Origin: Bacillus sp. 2205SS5-2
GTDB taxonomy: Bacteria; Bacillota; Bacilli; Bacillales; Bacillaceae_K
Assembly: GCF_037024155.1 (NCBI RefSeq)
Contig: NZ_JAYKTS010000030.1
Coordinates: forward strand, 1 to 47,479
Reading direction: 5' to 3'
Length of the DNA stretch: 47,479 bases
The notes below the pieces were generated by a model. The model was not told the DNA's origin. It ran no database searches and saw only the letters and a list, made by a program, of their open reading frames with translations. Made by a program: the position numbers and the translations under genes. Below are positions 33,417 to 42,273 of this stretch, one piece after another (within the stretch, counting starts at the first letter, position 1; the number at the start of each line of letters is the position of its first letter).

Positions 33417-34427
33417 ATGAGAAAAAGTTGGTTCGTGCTTTTGTTTGCCATTGCAATCATGTTAGTCCTTACAGCCTGCGGTGCAAAGTCACAAGAAGAT
33501 GTGACAAAGGACCTGAGCGCGAAACTGGATGACATGAAAGGGTATAAAGCAACGGCGCAAATGACAGTGCAGGTAGGGAAGGAGCCTCAAACGTATGATG
33601 TAGAGGTCTGGCACAATGAACCGGATTTTTACCGAGTTCAATTGAAAAATTCTGAAAAAGAACAAAGTCAAATGATCCTACGTAATGAGGAAGGGGTTTT
33701 TGTGTTAACGCCAGCGCTTAATAAAAGCTTCAAGTTTCAAAGTGATTGGCCAGAAAATAGCTCTCAGGCATATTTATACGAGTCTTTAATACAAGATATT
33801 CTAGAGGATAAAGAGGCGAAATTCTCAGAAACAGAGGACTATTACGTTTATGAAACAAAAACTCGTTACAAGAATAATCAGATGCTACCAATTCAGGAGA
33901 TTTCTTTTCATAAAAAGAATTTAGCTCCTGCATCTGTAAAGGTAATGGATTCAGATCGCAATTCACTTGTCACTGTTGAGTTTGCATCAGTAGACTTAAA
34001 AGCGAAATTTGATGCTGATTCTTTCGATATGGAAAAAAATATGACAGGTGCTAAATTAGAGATACCGGTGATGGCTGAAGTGTCAGACGCAGAATTCACC
34101 GTTCAATATCCGATGGAAATGCCAGGATTAACGCTAGTTGATAAAAAAGAAGTCAAGATTGAAAATGGAAAAAGAGTGGTGTTAACGTATGATGGAGAAA
34201 AATCTTATACGTTAATTCAAGAAAAATCCACTGTTATTCCAACCGTGACTGTACCAACCTCTGTAAGTGGCGAAATGGTCGACCTTGGATTCACTATGGG
34301 TGCGATGACGGATAATTCTATCTACTGGACCTATGACGGAATTGACTATATGCTCGCTTCGACTGAGTTGTCTCAAGATGAAATGGTCTCGTTAGCTAAA
34401 TCAGTTCAAGGTACAATGGTGAAATAA
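33417..34427 (+). CDS. ydcC: LolA-like lipoprotein, YdcC
   Basis: A 336-residue exported lipoprotein: signal peptide MRKSWFVLLFAIAIMLVLTAC with lipobox LTAC. The mature part resembles LolA/LppX-like lipid-binding folds (VEVWHNEPDFYRVQLKN, then MILRNEEGVFVLTPALNKSFKFQSDWP) and a C-terminal domain ending YDGIDYMLASTELSQDEM. It corresponds to the sporulation lipoprotein YdcC of B. subtilis. The ATG follows AAAAAGGGGTTGGG. A good terminator lies 10 bp downstream. The ligand is unknown. Confidence 0.9.
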   Translation: MRKSWFVLLFAIAIMLVLTACGAKSQEDVTKDLSAKLDDMKGYKATAQMTVQVGKEPQTYDVEVWHNEPDFYRVQLKNSEKEQSQMILRNEEGVFVLTPALNKSFKFQSDWPENSSQAYLYESLIQDILEDKEAKFSETEDYYVYETKTRYKNNQMLPIQEISFHKKNLAPASVKVMDSDRNSLVTVEFASVDLKAKFDADSFDMEKNMTGAKLEIPVMAEVSDAEFTVQYPMEMPGLTLVDKKEVKIENGKRVVLTYDGEKSYTLIQEKSTVIPTVTVPTSVSGEMVDLGFTMGAMTDNSIYWTYDGIDYMLASTELSQDEMVSLAKSVQGTMVK

Positions 34428-34435
34428 CAATGGTA

Positions 34436-34462
34436 ACAGGCTCTAAACTAGAGCCTGTTTTT
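34436..34462 (+). terminator. Terminator of ydcC
   Basis: ACAGGCTCTA-AAC-TAGAGCCTGT, a perfect 10-bp stem merging into TTTTT. Confidence 0.93.
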
Positions 34463-34550
34463 GAGTGTGCTGAACTTGCCCATCATACTGTCTGGAGCAA
34501 AAAGGCAAATAGAGTGGAACCATCTAGTTCTCGCTGTTTTGGGGTAACAG

Positions 34551-34579
34551 TTTAGTAAATCTTATTCATGAGCTATAAT
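34551..34579 (+). promoter_or_regulatory. Possible promoter of alr
   Basis: TTTAGT, 17-bp spacer, TATAAT, in the 325-bp space between ydcC and alr. The -35 is weak and the leader to alr would be about 200 bases, AT-rich and without an evident riboswitch. No gene is seen in this gap. Confidence 0.4.
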
Positions 34580-34787
34580 GGACAATAATAAGAAAAACAC
34601 ATGAGAGGGATTTATAATCGATTTATCCATAATGTAAAATAGGTCGAAAATGGTAGAAAAGATAAGAGTAGAAGTCAGGGTGAAAACCGTTAAAAATTAT
34701 TACTCTGTATAAGGTCATGAAAAAGATTAATTTAATCTTCGAAATTTGAAATAGATAGAATGTAAAAGTTAAGGAAGTGACCTGTTT

Positions 34788-35969
34788 TTGGAAACGCAGA
34801 CACAGTTTTTTAGAGATACGTGGGTAGAAATTAATTTAGATAAACTTTCCTATAATGTTTCACAATGCAAACGACATTTACCGGAAGGGATAAATATATT
34901 TGCGGTGGTAAAAGCGAATGCTTATGGTCATGGCGATTTGCAGACCGCTAAGACCGCGTTAAATTCTGGTGCCCGTGGGTTAGCGGTGGCTTTCCTAGAC
35001 GAGGCCTTAAGTCTAAGGGAAAATGGAATTACTGCTCCTATTCTCGTCCTTGGAGCAACAAGACCTGAAGATGTACATATTGCTGTTGAGCACGAAATAT
35101 CTTTAACGGTTTTTAATAAAGAATGGCTAGCTGAAGCGGCCACTTACCTTGAAGAAGAAGAAATTCTCTCCCTCCATGTGAAATGTGATACAGGGATGGG
35201 GAGAATAGGTATTCGGTCCGAAGAAGAATTAAAAGAAGTAGAGGAAGCGATTAGCCAAACGAATAAATATATTTTTGAAGGGATCTTTACCCACTTTGCA
35301 ACCTCGGATGAGACCGAATCCGTATATTTTCACCACCAACTAAAGCGATTTAATCAGTTGATTGAGGTATTAGATATTTCACCTAAATATATACACTCGG
35401 CCAACAGTGCTGCTTCGCTTCGGTTTGAGGATTCTTACTATAATACTGTCCGTTTAGGGATTGCAATGTATGGATTGTCTCCTTCACTAGAGATGAAACC
35501 TCTTCTTCCTTATAAGCTAAAGCAAGTGTTTTCTCTTCATACTAGAGTTGTACACATAAAGCAACTACCTGCAGGCGAGAAAGTGAGCTACGGAGCGACC
35601 TATGAATCGAAAACAGACGAATGGATTGCAACATTACCGATTGGATACGCGGATGGATGGTTAAGGAGGCTTCAAGGGCAAGAGGTATTGATAAATGGAG
35701 AAAGAGTGCCAATTGTTGGAAGGATATGTATGGATCAATGCATGATTAAGCTTCCTCGTGAAGTTCCGCTGGGGACAAAAGTTACCTTAATCGGAGAGCA
35801 AGGAACGGAGTATATTTCAATAGATGAAGTAGCCCAACAATTGGACACCATCAATTATGAAATTCCATGTCTCATATCTAATCGGGTTCCAAGAATTTAT
35901 ATTCAAAGTGGAGAGCCGATAGAAGTGTCCAATAAATTATTGACTTCAAGTGGATTTCTTAAGGGGTGA
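34788..35969 (+). CDS. alr: Alanine racemase
   Basis: PLP-dependent enzyme interconverting L- and D-alanine, feeding Ddl and MurF encoded upstream. The 393-residue protein has the PLP-lysine motif AVVKANAYGHG (Lys near residue 40), the CDTGMGRIG region near 135, catalytic Tyr in KVSYGATYES near 270, and GRICMDQCMI. The TTG start at 34788 follows AAGGAAGTGACC. It is the usual neighbour of the MazEF pair in Bacilli, but a palindromic repeat and about 390 bp separate them here. Confidence 0.97.
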   Translation: METQTQFFRDTWVEINLDKLSYNVSQCKRHLPEGINIFAVVKANAYGHGDLQTAKTALNSGARGLAVAFLDEALSLRENGITAPILVLGATRPEDVHIAVEHEISLTVFNKEWLAEAATYLEEEEILSLHVKCDTGMGRIGIRSEEELKEVEEAISQTNKYIFEGIFTHFATSDETESVYFHHQLKRFNQLIEVLDISPKYIHSANSAASLRFEDSYYNTVRLGIAMYGLSPSLEMKPLLPYKLKQVFSLHTRVVHIKQLPAGEKVSYGATYESKTDEWIATLPIGYADGWLRRLQGQEVLINGERVPIVGRICMDQCMIKLPREVPLGTKVTLIGEQGTEYISIDEVAQQLDTINYEIPCLISNRVPRIYIQSGEPIEVSNKLLTSSGFLKG

Positions 35970-35996
35970 ACATGAATTTTTTGGGAATTAAAATGA

Positions 35997-36118
35997 TGTC
36001 TAGCTCCAGGCGCTATCGGCTCGAGGGCATAAGCCGAAAGTCGTCACGAGGTAAAGTACACCTCAGGTCATTCCTCGTCATGTGCTTGTCGCGAATAAGT
36101 CGAAACCTTTCGCTTTTC
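35997..36118 (+). repeat. TCTAGCTCCAG palindromic repeat, single unit
   Basis: TGTCTAGCTCCAGGCGCTATCGGCTCGAGGGCATAAG at the left and CGCGAATAAGTCG...TTTCGCTTTTC at the right, with an inner hairpin CACGAGGTAAAGT/ACCTCAGGTCATTCCTCGT. It belongs to the same family as the units at 27430, 31506 and 42374. The space 36119-36279 holds nothing else recognisable. Confidence 0.75.
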
Positions 36119-36279
36119 TTAAAAATTATGTAAACAAGTAAAAAAATGCATAATACAACCTAGTATCTGATAATAATAGAGAGGGTATTTAGACTTGAAA
36201 AGAGAATGAGGTTTGTTTCCTGTTCCAACAAAGAAAAGGAAAGGGATGGATGGCGCAATTTTCTAAATAGAAGTTTCAC

Positions 36280-36308
36280 TTTATTTCTACAGGGAGAAAT
36301 GGTATGAT
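36280..36308 (+). promoter_or_regulatory. Probable promoter of mazEF
   Basis: TTTATT, 17-bp spacer, TATGAT with an extended TGG just before the -10. It lies 50 bp before the antitoxin start. Confidence 0.5.
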
Positions 36309-36358
36309 GGGTAGGGAAGTAAAAGAATCGGTACGTATTGATGGTGGAGGTGTCGTTT

Positions 36359-36640
36359 GTGTCTGAATCCAGCGCAACAACAGAAATCTTAATTCGCTTA
36401 CCGCAACAGCTACTAACGGAATTAGACGGCTTTGCTGAACTAGAAAATGTTAATCGTAACGAGTTCATCTATCGTGCGACGAAAATGTACTTGCGTGAAC
36501 GTAAGAAGAGACAAATCCGTGAATCTATGAGACGAGGCTATATGGAAATGGCGAAAATCAATCTAGCTATTGCTTCAGAAGCCATGCAAGCTGAATTTGA
36601 GGCAGAACATACTGTAGAACGATTAGTAAGCGGAGGCTAG
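36359..36640 (+). CDS. ndoAI: Antitoxin MazE/EndoAI (ribbon-helix-helix)
   Basis: A 93-residue antitoxin that binds and inhibits the MazF-type RNase and represses the operon. N-terminal ribbon-helix-helix [16 protein letters not shown], then [26 protein letters not shown], and the conserved C-terminal toxin-binding [18 protein letters not shown] 36359 gives the SESSATTE start typical of EndoAI and has GGTGGAGGTG upstream; longer in-frame starts overlap that site. The toxin gene follows four bases after the stop. Confidence 0.93.
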   Translation: MSESSATTEILIRLPQQLLTELDGFAELENVNRNEFIYRATKMYLRERKKRQIRESMRRGYMEMAKINLAIASEAMQAEFEAEHTVERLVSGG

Positions 36641-36644
36641 CCCT

Positions 36645-36995
36645 TTGATAGTTAAGCGTGGTGACGTGTATTTTGCAGACTTATCCCCTGTTGTTGGTTC
36701 TGAGCAAGGCGGTGTACGACCGGTACTAGTCCTGCAAAATGACATTGGGAATCGGTTTAGTCCCACTGTAATCGTTGCTGCCATCACGGCGCAAATTCAG
36801 AAAGCAAAACTGCCTACTCATGTTGAGATTGATGCGAAGCGTTACGGTTTTGAAAGAGATTCCGTTATCTTGCTTGAACAATTACGAACGATTGATAAAC
36901 AACGTTTAACCGATCAAATCACGCATTTAGATGATGAAATGATGGATAAGGTTGATGAAGCATTACAAATTAGTTTAGGACTAATAGAGTTTTAA
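36645..36995 (+). CDS. ndoA: Endoribonuclease MazF/EndoA toxin
   Basis: Sequence-specific mRNA interferase; the B. subtilis homologue cuts at UACAU. The 116-residue protein reads [33 protein letters not shown] at the start, with conserved RPVLVLQN and, further on, [19 protein letters not shown]. The TTG start at 36645 is close-coupled to the antitoxin. A terminator follows 8 bp after the stop, separating it from the rsb operon. Confidence 0.96.
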   Translation: MIVKRGDVYFADLSPVVGSEQGGVRPVLVLQNDIGNRFSPTVIVAAITAQIQKAKLPTHVEIDAKRYGFERDSVILLEQLRTIDKQRLTDQITHLDDEMMDKVDEALQISLGLIEF

Positions 36996-37003
36996 AGATT
37001 CCC

Positions 37004-37033
37004 GCACCCTTACAATCATGAAGGGTGCTTTTT
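37004..37033 (+). terminator. Terminator of mazEF
   Basis: GCACCCTT-ACAATCATG-AAGGGTGC followed by TTTTTG. Confidence 0.9.
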
Positions 37034-37205
37034 GTTATTAAAGAAGGGGTAATTCTACGAACTCACTTTTGTGTTAATATAGATGTATATATGCTTACAT
37101 GAGGTGTGATATTTTAATAAGGGACACCGCTTTGATAAAATAGTATGTTATTAAGATTTATTGTGATGGGCAAAAATAATGAAGTAGATTAGCTCATGAG
37201 GAGGA

Positions 37206-38045
37206 ATGGTGAAGCAAATGTATAGCCAAGTGACGAAGTTTTTAGAAAACCATTATGAAGTAATTCAAAAAGATTGGAAGGAACTTATGATCGAAGAAGC
37301 GGATGAGCGGTTCGTAAAGGTAATTTCGAATCAAGTGTTCGACAAAACGAGTCATGAGTTCGTTGATCTAGTTATTTCAAATTTAACAGACTTTGACAAT
37401 CAGTATATAGAGAAATTAAAAGATTTTTCAGAAAAAGTCATCCGGTTAGGTTGGCCCTTAACGATGGTAACGGCAGGTCTTGGTTACTTCCAAAAAATCG
37501 TTCTAAAGAGAATGAAAGAAAAGGACGCTGTTGAACCAAGCCGTTTAGATGAATTATCGGAACTGTTAGATCAGTGGACTTCTCCGCTGCTGAAAGAAGT
37601 GATACTAAGTTATACCGAAACATGGGAGCGAACGGTTACACTTCAAAAGATTGCGTTACAAGAATTAACAGCACCGCTTATACCAATGTTTGAAAGAGTG
37701 TCTGTAATGCCGCTAGTAGGAACTATCGATACAGAGCGAGCAAGATTAATTATGGAAAACCTCTTAAAAGGTGTCGTTGACCACAGAGCTGAAGTGGTGT
37801 TGATAGATATTACGGGAGTACCGGTTGTAGATACGATGGTTGCCCACCACATTATCCAAGCAGCAGACGCTGTTCGACTAGTGGGAGCTAAAGCGATGTT
37901 GGTAGGTATACGTCCGGAAATTGCTCAAACGATTGTCAATTTAGGAATTGACTTAAATCAGTTTATAACGAAAAGTACGATGCAAAAAGGCGTCGAAGCC
38001 GCTTTGGAGTTAACCGGTCGCAAAATTGTCGGGACGGAGGGGTAA
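37206..38045 (+). CDS. rsbR: Stressosome protein RsbR
   Basis: Core protein of the stressosome, which with RsbS holds the kinase RsbT until environmental stress. The 279-residue protein has a variable N-terminal globin-like sensor domain (1-150) and a C-terminal STAS domain (160-275) with ITGVPVVDTMVAHHI carrying the RsbT-phosphorylated Thr region. Ribosome site GAGGAGG is very close to ATG 37206; GTG 37209 or ATG 37218 are alternatives. Spacing to rsbS is three bases, so this starts the sigma-B regulatory operon. No promoter was fixed with confidence in the 170 bp upstream. Confidence 0.94.
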   Translation: MVKQMYSQVTKFLENHYEVIQKDWKELMIEEADERFVKVISNQVFDKTSHEFVDLVISNLTDFDNQYIEKLKDFSEKVIRLGWPLTMVTAGLGYFQKIVLKRMKEKDAVEPSRLDELSELLDQWTSPLLKEVILSYTETWERTVTLQKIALQELTAPLIPMFERVSVMPLVGTIDTERARLIMENLLKGVVDHRAEVVLIDITGVPVVDTMVAHHIIQAADAVRLVGAKAMLVGIRPEIAQTIVNLGIDLNQFITKSTMQKGVEAALELTGRKIVGTEG

Positions 38046-38048
38046 GGC

Positions 38049-38405
38049 ATGAGAATACCGATTTTAAAGTTGAAAGACTGTCTATTGGTTTCGATTCAGT
38101 GGGAGTTAGACGACAAAACAGCTCTTCAATTTCAAGAAGACTTGCTTCACAAAATTCATGAAACAAGCGCAAGAGGTGTGGTGGTAGATTTAACTTCTAT
38201 TGATTTCATAGATTCTTTCATTGCTAAAGTTCTCGGAGATGTAATTGATATGTCCAAATTGATGGGGGCGGAAGTTGTGATCACAGGCATTCAGCCAGCT
38301 GTTGCGATTACCTTGGTGGAATTAGGTATTCGCCTAAATGATGTTATGACCGCCCTCGATTTGGAAAAAGGCTTGGAGAAACTACAGCAGGAATTGGAGG
38401 AATAG
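38049..38405 (+). CDS. rsbS: Stressosome antagonist RsbS
   Basis: A 118-residue single-STAS protein that with RsbR forms the stressosome and sequesters RsbT. The phosphoacceptor Ser is in [20 protein letters not shown] (near residue 58); phosphorylation by RsbT releases the kinase. The second conserved block [16 protein letters not shown] follows. The ATG is three bases after rsbR and four bases before the next start, consistent with coupled translation. Confidence 0.95.
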   Translation: MRIPILKLKDCLLVSIQWELDDKTALQFQEDLLHKIHETSARGVVVDLTSIDFIDSFIAKVLGDVIDMSKLMGAEVVITGIQPAVAITLVELGIRLNDVMTALDLEKGLEKLQQELEE

Positions 38406-38409
38406 CCGC

Positions 38410-38811
38410 ATGGATAGCCAATCCTGTGTAAAGATAATTAATGAGTGGGACATTGTTGCTGCTAGACAGTTAGGTCGAAATGTGGCAAAGGAGCTCGGCT
38501 TTGGTACAGTTGACCAAGCGAGAATCACCACTGCGATAAGCGAATTAGCTAGAAATATCTATTTGTATGCAGGGCACGGTCAAATCAGTATTGAAAAGGT
38601 ATCAGAAGGTATGAATCAAGGGGTAAAGATTTCATCGATTGATGATGGTCCAGGAATAGCGGATATTAGACAAGTAATGGAAGATGGGTATTCTACCTCA
38701 GGAGGTCTAGGTGCAGGTTTGCCTGGAGTGAAAAGGCTGATGGATGAATTTTCAATAGAATCAACAACGGGAGAAGGAACGAAGATTCATTCGGTCAAAT
38801 GGCTCCGTTAA
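38410..38811 (+). CDS. rsbT: Serine/threonine kinase RsbT
   Basis: A 133-residue GHKL-fold kinase that phosphorylates RsbS and RsbR, then binds and activates the phosphatase RsbU. ATP-lid motifs: ITTAISELARNIYLYA (N box), IDDGPGIAD (G1) and GGLGAGLPGVKRLMDEF (G2). Next gene rsbU is 12 bases downstream. Placement and motifs leave little doubt. Confidence 0.96.
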   Translation: MDSQSCVKIINEWDIVAARQLGRNVAKELGFGTVDQARITTAISELARNIYLYAGHGQISIEKVSEGMNQGVKISSIDDGPGIADIRQVMEDGYSTSGGLGAGLPGVKRLMDEFSIESTTGEGTKIHSVKWLR

Positions 38812-38823
38812 GGATGGGTAAGT

Positions 38824-39834
38824 ATGAAGGTTTTTAGGGATTCGATGGATACAAAATATAGAGAAATCATTCAAAATTATCTTGCTGATCAGTCGGAGTT
38901 AGCTCTCTATCAAAGTCAAAAATTCAGTAGGAAATCAATAGAACATAAAATATCTCCAGAAGAAATCATAAATCTTCATAAGTCTGCAGTGCTGGAGCTG
39001 TATCCTAACATTTCAAAAGAACTATTGCAATCATTTGATATTTTATTAGAGGTTATGATCGGATATGGCTTTGCCTATAGAGAGCATCAAAGTTTGAGAA
39101 CGATGCAACAAGAAATCAATAATGAAATAGATATAGCGGCAAATATGCAAAACACTCTGCTTGAAACAAAGATTCCACAAGTGTCTCAGCTTGATATTGG
39201 CGCTATTTCTGTTCCGGCGAAGAAGATGAATGGCGATTATTATCACTTTGTCCAAAATGGTGATACATCAGTCAGTGTAGCTATTGCGGACGTTATTGGA
39301 AAAGGGATTCCAGCGGCGTTATGTATGTCCATGATTAAGTATGCGATGGACTCTCTTCCGGAAGATCATCATCATCCGCATTTGGTATTGGAAAACCTAA
39401 ATCGGGTGGTAGAACAAAATGTGGACATTAGCATGTTTATCACGATGTTCTATGGAATGTACCATCTTGAAAATAATGTCTTTTATTTTTCTTCAGCTGG
39501 TCATGAACCTGGTTTTCATTATCGAGCGAAAGAACAGTCGTTTGAAGATTTAGAGGCGAAAGGGCTTTTGCTCGGTGTTGATAAAAAAGTGCAATATAAA
39601 CAATATGAACAAAAGATAGAAAGAAAAGATATGATTATTTTGATGTCAGATGGCGTTACAGAGTGCCGAACAGAAGAAGGGTTTATTGAACGAGATACAT
39701 TAATATCCTATATCGAGCGCTACCTGGACTTGCCCGCTCAAGATATTGTAAATAACCTATATAAAGATCTCGAGCGATTACAAGATTTTCGACTAAGGGA
39801 TGATTTTACACTAATCATTTTGAAAAGAATATGA
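38824..39834 (+). CDS. rsbU: Phosphatase RsbU
   Basis: PP2C-type phosphatase activated by RsbT, dephosphorylating RsbV and so releasing sigma-B. The 336-residue protein has an N-terminal helical RsbT-binding domain (1-110), an INNEIDIAANMQNTLL linker helix, and a catalytic domain with MNGDYYH, IADVIGKGIPAAL (metal Asp), FYFSSAGHEPG and ILMSDGVTE, ending RDDFTLIILKRI. It is followed by a 60-bp gap that holds the internal sigma-B promoter. Confidence 0.95.
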   Translation: MKVFRDSMDTKYREIIQNYLADQSELALYQSQKFSRKSIEHKISPEEIINLHKSAVLELYPNISKELLQSFDILLEVMIGYGFAYREHQSLRTMQQEINNEIDIAANMQNTLLETKIPQVSQLDIGAISVPAKKMNGDYYHFVQNGDTSVSVAIADVIGKGIPAALCMSMIKYAMDSLPEDHHHPHLVLENLNRVVEQNVDISMFITMFYGMYHLENNVFYFSSAGHEPGFHYRAKEQSFEDLEAKGLLLGVDKKVQYKQYEQKIERKDMIILMSDGVTECRTEEGFIERDTLISYIERYLDLPAQDIVNNLYKDLERLQDFRLRDDFTLIILKRI

Positions 39835-39852
39835 AAAGAAATTGAAATTAAT

Positions 39853-39877
39853 GTTTAATATTTATCATAAAGGGAAG
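39853..39877 (+). promoter_or_regulatory. Sigma-B promoter before rsbV
   Basis: GTTTAA, 13-bp spacer, GGGAAG: a good match to the sigma-B pattern (GTTTAA/GGGTAT). B. subtilis has its autoregulatory sigma-B promoter at this same place, so stress would amplify rsbV-rsbW-sigB-rsbX. Confidence 0.85.
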
Positions 39878-39914
39878 ATAACTACTAAAGAATTGTGTGA
39901 ATGAGGTGAGCTAC

Positions 39915-40250
39915 TTGAATTTAGTTGTCGATAAAAATGTAAATGATGAAATAGTTGATGTTAAAGTTAATGGAGAGATTGATGCTTATACTGCTCCAAA
40001 ACTCAGGGAAGATTTGCTATTACTTGTGGATCAAAAAGAACAGGTAGTAATGAATGTTGATTTATCTGAAGTAACGTATATGGACAGTACAGGTCTTGGT
40101 GTGTTTGTAGGATTGTTCAAACAATTAAAGGCTCAAAATGGTGAATTATATTTAACGGGATTATCAGATAGGCTAAAAAGATTGTTTGAAATTACCGGCC
40201 TTTCGGATATTATGAATGTCAATTCTGAGACAAAAGGTGGCGTGGAATAA
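39915..40250 (+). CDS. rsbV: Anti-anti-sigma factor RsbV
   Basis: A 111-residue STAS protein; when unphosphorylated it binds RsbW and frees sigma-B. The phosphorylated Ser is in VTYMDSTGLGVFVG (near residue 58). The N-terminus NLVVDKNVNDEIVDVKVNGEIDAYTAP is characteristic. TTG 39915 is chosen: GAGGTGA lies five bases upstream and the upstream GTG at 39897 would put the ribosome site inside the gene. The stop overlaps the rsbW start (TAATG). Confidence 0.95.
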   Translation: MNLVVDKNVNDEIVDVKVNGEIDAYTAPKLREDLLLLVDQKEQVVMNVDLSEVTYMDSTGLGVFVGLFKQLKAQNGELYLTGLSDRLKRLFEITGLSDIMNVNSETKGGVE

Positions 40251-40720
40251 TGGAGTTATTTGACTACATCGAGATGAAAATTCCCGCGAAACCAGAGTTT
40301 GTAGGAGTGATTCGATTGACTCTATCGGGAATTGCTAGCCGTATGGGTTTTGCGTATGATTCAATTGAAGATTTGAAAATTGCTTCCAGTGAAGCAATTA
40401 CAAATGCTGTTCAGCATGCTTATAAAGAAGAAAATAACGGAGAAGTTGTCATCGGATTTGGGCTCTATGAAGACCGATTAGAGGTTATGGTTTCAGATAG
40501 CGGTCAGAGCTTTGATTTCAAGAAAACAAAAGAAGAGGTAGGTCCTTATCATGCAGATAATTCTGTGGAGTTCTTAAGAGAAGGAGGACTAGGACTATAT
40601 CTTATTGAAAGCCTTATGGATGACGTGAAAGTACATCACCAGGCGGGGGTAACTGTCTTTATGACCAAGTACCTTGAAGGAGAGAAGGTGGAGGCAAATG
40701 CCAAGACTATCTCAACCTAA
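40250..40720 (+). CDS. rsbW: Anti-sigma factor and kinase RsbW
   Basis: A 156-residue GHKL kinase that binds sigma-B and phosphorylates RsbV. N box SSEAITNAVQHAY near residue 48, G1 VSDSGQSFDF, G2 EGGLGLYLIESLMD. It overlaps rsbV by one base and sigB by 23 bases, so stoichiometry is coupled to its partners. Confidence 0.96.
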   Translation: MELFDYIEMKIPAKPEFVGVIRLTLSGIASRMGFAYDSIEDLKIASSEAITNAVQHAYKEENNGEVVIGFGLYEDRLEVMVSDSGQSFDFKKTKEEVGPYHADNSVEFLREGGLGLYLIESLMDDVKVHHQAGVTVFMTKYLEGEKVEANAKTIST

Positions 40721-41492
40721 TCAATCGACGAAAGATCAGGTTCAACAATGGATTAAAGAATTTCAAGAAACAGGAGACGATGAAGCTCAAACTTCTCTTG
40801 TTCTTCACTACAATAATCTTGTTCATTCTATTGCTCGAAAATATTCAAAAGGGAAATCCCATCATGAAGATATCGTGCAAGTTGGACTAATGGGTCTTTT
40901 AGGTGCGATTCGCCGCTATGATGCTTCGTTTGGAAAGAGTTTTGAAGCATTTGCGATTCCAACGATTGTAGGGGAAATCAAACGATTTCTGCGAGATAAA
41001 ACCTGGAGTGTTCACGTTCCGCGTCGAATCAAGGAATTAGGTCCTAAAATTAAATCAACTGTCGAGGAATTAACTACTCAGTTGCAGCGTTCGCCGCGTG
41101 TTGAAGAAATTGCGGATTTCCTAGAGGTAACAGAAGAAGAGATCCTAGAAGCGATGGAAATGGGGAAAAGCTATCAAGCTTTATCTGTAGACCATTCTAT
41201 TGAAGCGGATTCCGATGGTAGCACAGTGACGTTATTGGATATTGTCGGAAGTATGGACGAAGGGTATGAAAAAACAGATCAACGTTTAGTGTTAGAAAAA
41301 GTACTTCATGTTTTGAGTGAACGTGAAAAACTTATTGTGCAATATACTTATTTGGAGAACCTCAGCCAAAAAGAAGCGGGAGAAAAGTTAGGGATTTCCC
41401 AAATGCATATATCTAGATTGCAAAGAAGAGCGATTAAAAAGCTCAGAGAAGCGATAACATCTGAGTCGGAAACTACGGAGAGAATGCTATAA
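40698..41492 (+). CDS. sigB: RNA polymerase sigma-B factor
   Basis: General stress sigma factor. The 264-residue protein has region 2 with GLMGLLGAIRRYDASFGKSFEAFAIPTIVGEIKRF and DKTWSVHVPRRIKELG, region 3 and region 4 with YLENLSQKEAGEKLGISQMHISRLQRRAIKKLR. ATG 40698 follows GGTGGAGG inside rsbW. Its stop overlaps the rsbX start as TAATG. Confidence 0.97.
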   Translation: MPRLSQPNQSTKDQVQQWIKEFQETGDDEAQTSLVLHYNNLVHSIARKYSKGKSHHEDIVQVGLMGLLGAIRRYDASFGKSFEAFAIPTIVGEIKRFLRDKTWSVHVPRRIKELGPKIKSTVEELTTQLQRSPRVEEIADFLEVTEEEILEAMEMGKSYQALSVDHSIEADSDGSTVTLLDIVGSMDEGYEKTDQRLVLEKVLHVLSEREKLIVQYTYLENLSQKEAGEKLGISQMHISRLQRRAIKKLREAITSESETTERML

Positions 41493-42088
41493 TGGCTTTA
41501 GTACATTCAAGTGTTGATGTTCATGTTCAGCAATCTTCTAAAAATGAGAATGTTTTTTGTGGGGACAGTTATTTCTTTAAAGAGACAAAAGACTATTTTA
41601 TATGTGTATTAGCGGATGGACTTGGTAGTGGTGAGTACGCCTATGAATCGTCGAATGCGGTTATTACTTATGTAGAGGAAAATCACGCCCATTCTGTTGA
41701 TGAATTAATGAAAGAGTCCAATAAGAAAATGGTTCATAAGCGGGGCGCAGCTGTTGCGATACTTAAGGTTGATTTTGTAGAGAAAACCTTTGAATATAGC
41801 TGTGTAGGGAATATTCGTTTTTACCTCTATTCACCTCAAGGGAAGCTAACTTATCCATTACCGGTAACAGGTTATTTATCAGGGAGACCGCAAAAATTTA
41901 AGACTCAACGGTTTCGTTATGAAGATAAATCAAAATTTTTAATGCATTCAGATGGAATTCAAGTCATGGGAATTAAAGCGTTGATGAATAATCGAGATAA
42001 TCTATTATCGATTTCGGAGGATATTCTCGAGTTACAAACAGATATTTCAGATGATTCTACGTTCATCATTGGAAGCTTGCTCTCTTGA
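41492..42088 (+). CDS. rsbX: Phosphatase RsbX
   Basis: A 198-residue PP2C-like phosphatase that dephosphorylates RsbS and RsbR, resetting the stressosome after stress. CVLADGLGSGEYAYE is the metal-binding Asp motif, GAAVAILKVDF and YSCVGNIRFYLY follow, and KFLMHSDGIQ is the late motif. It overlaps sigB by one base. Its stop codon lies in the loop of a terminator whose U-tract holds the edge of MITE copy M. Confidence 0.95.
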   Translation: MALVHSSVDVHVQQSSKNENVFCGDSYFFKETKDYFICVLADGLGSGEYAYESSNAVITYVEENHAHSVDELMKESNKKMVHKRGAAVAILKVDFVEKTFEYSCVGNIRFYLYSPQGKLTYPLPVTGYLSGRPQKFKTQRFRYEDKSKFLMHSDGIQVMGIKALMNNRDNLLSISEDILELQTDISDDSTFIIGSLLS

Positions 42089-42109
42089 GGGTGGGCTTTT
42101 TGTTTTTTT
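42075..42109 (+). terminator. Terminator of the rsb-sigB operon
   Basis: GCTCTC-TTGA-GGGTGGGC with one mismatch, followed by TTTTTGTTTTTTT. The rsbX stop codon TGA is in the loop. The MITE M target site TTTTTTAA overlaps the end of the U-tract. Confidence 0.75.
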
Positions 42110-42111
42110 AA

Positions 42112-42273
42112 GGATCTTCTCGTATAGGGTGTGCTTAATTTGTGTCATTTTTGATTGGATCCTCCATTTCACTGTGAGTTTTTATCAAAATAGACGAAAG
42201 GATGCCTGGAAATCAAGCTATATTCTCGTTTATAGATTGGGTACGAAAAGCGATAAAATTTGAGGAAATAGCC
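42112..42273 (-). mobile_element. MITE copy M, diverged, reverse orientation
   Basis: GGATCTTCTCGTATAGGG to GAGGAAATAGCC, 162 bp, with family features CCTCCATTTCACTGTGAG and AATAGACGAAAGGATGCC. Flanking octamers TTTTTTAA and ATTTTTGA match 6 of 8. Confidence 0.7.
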
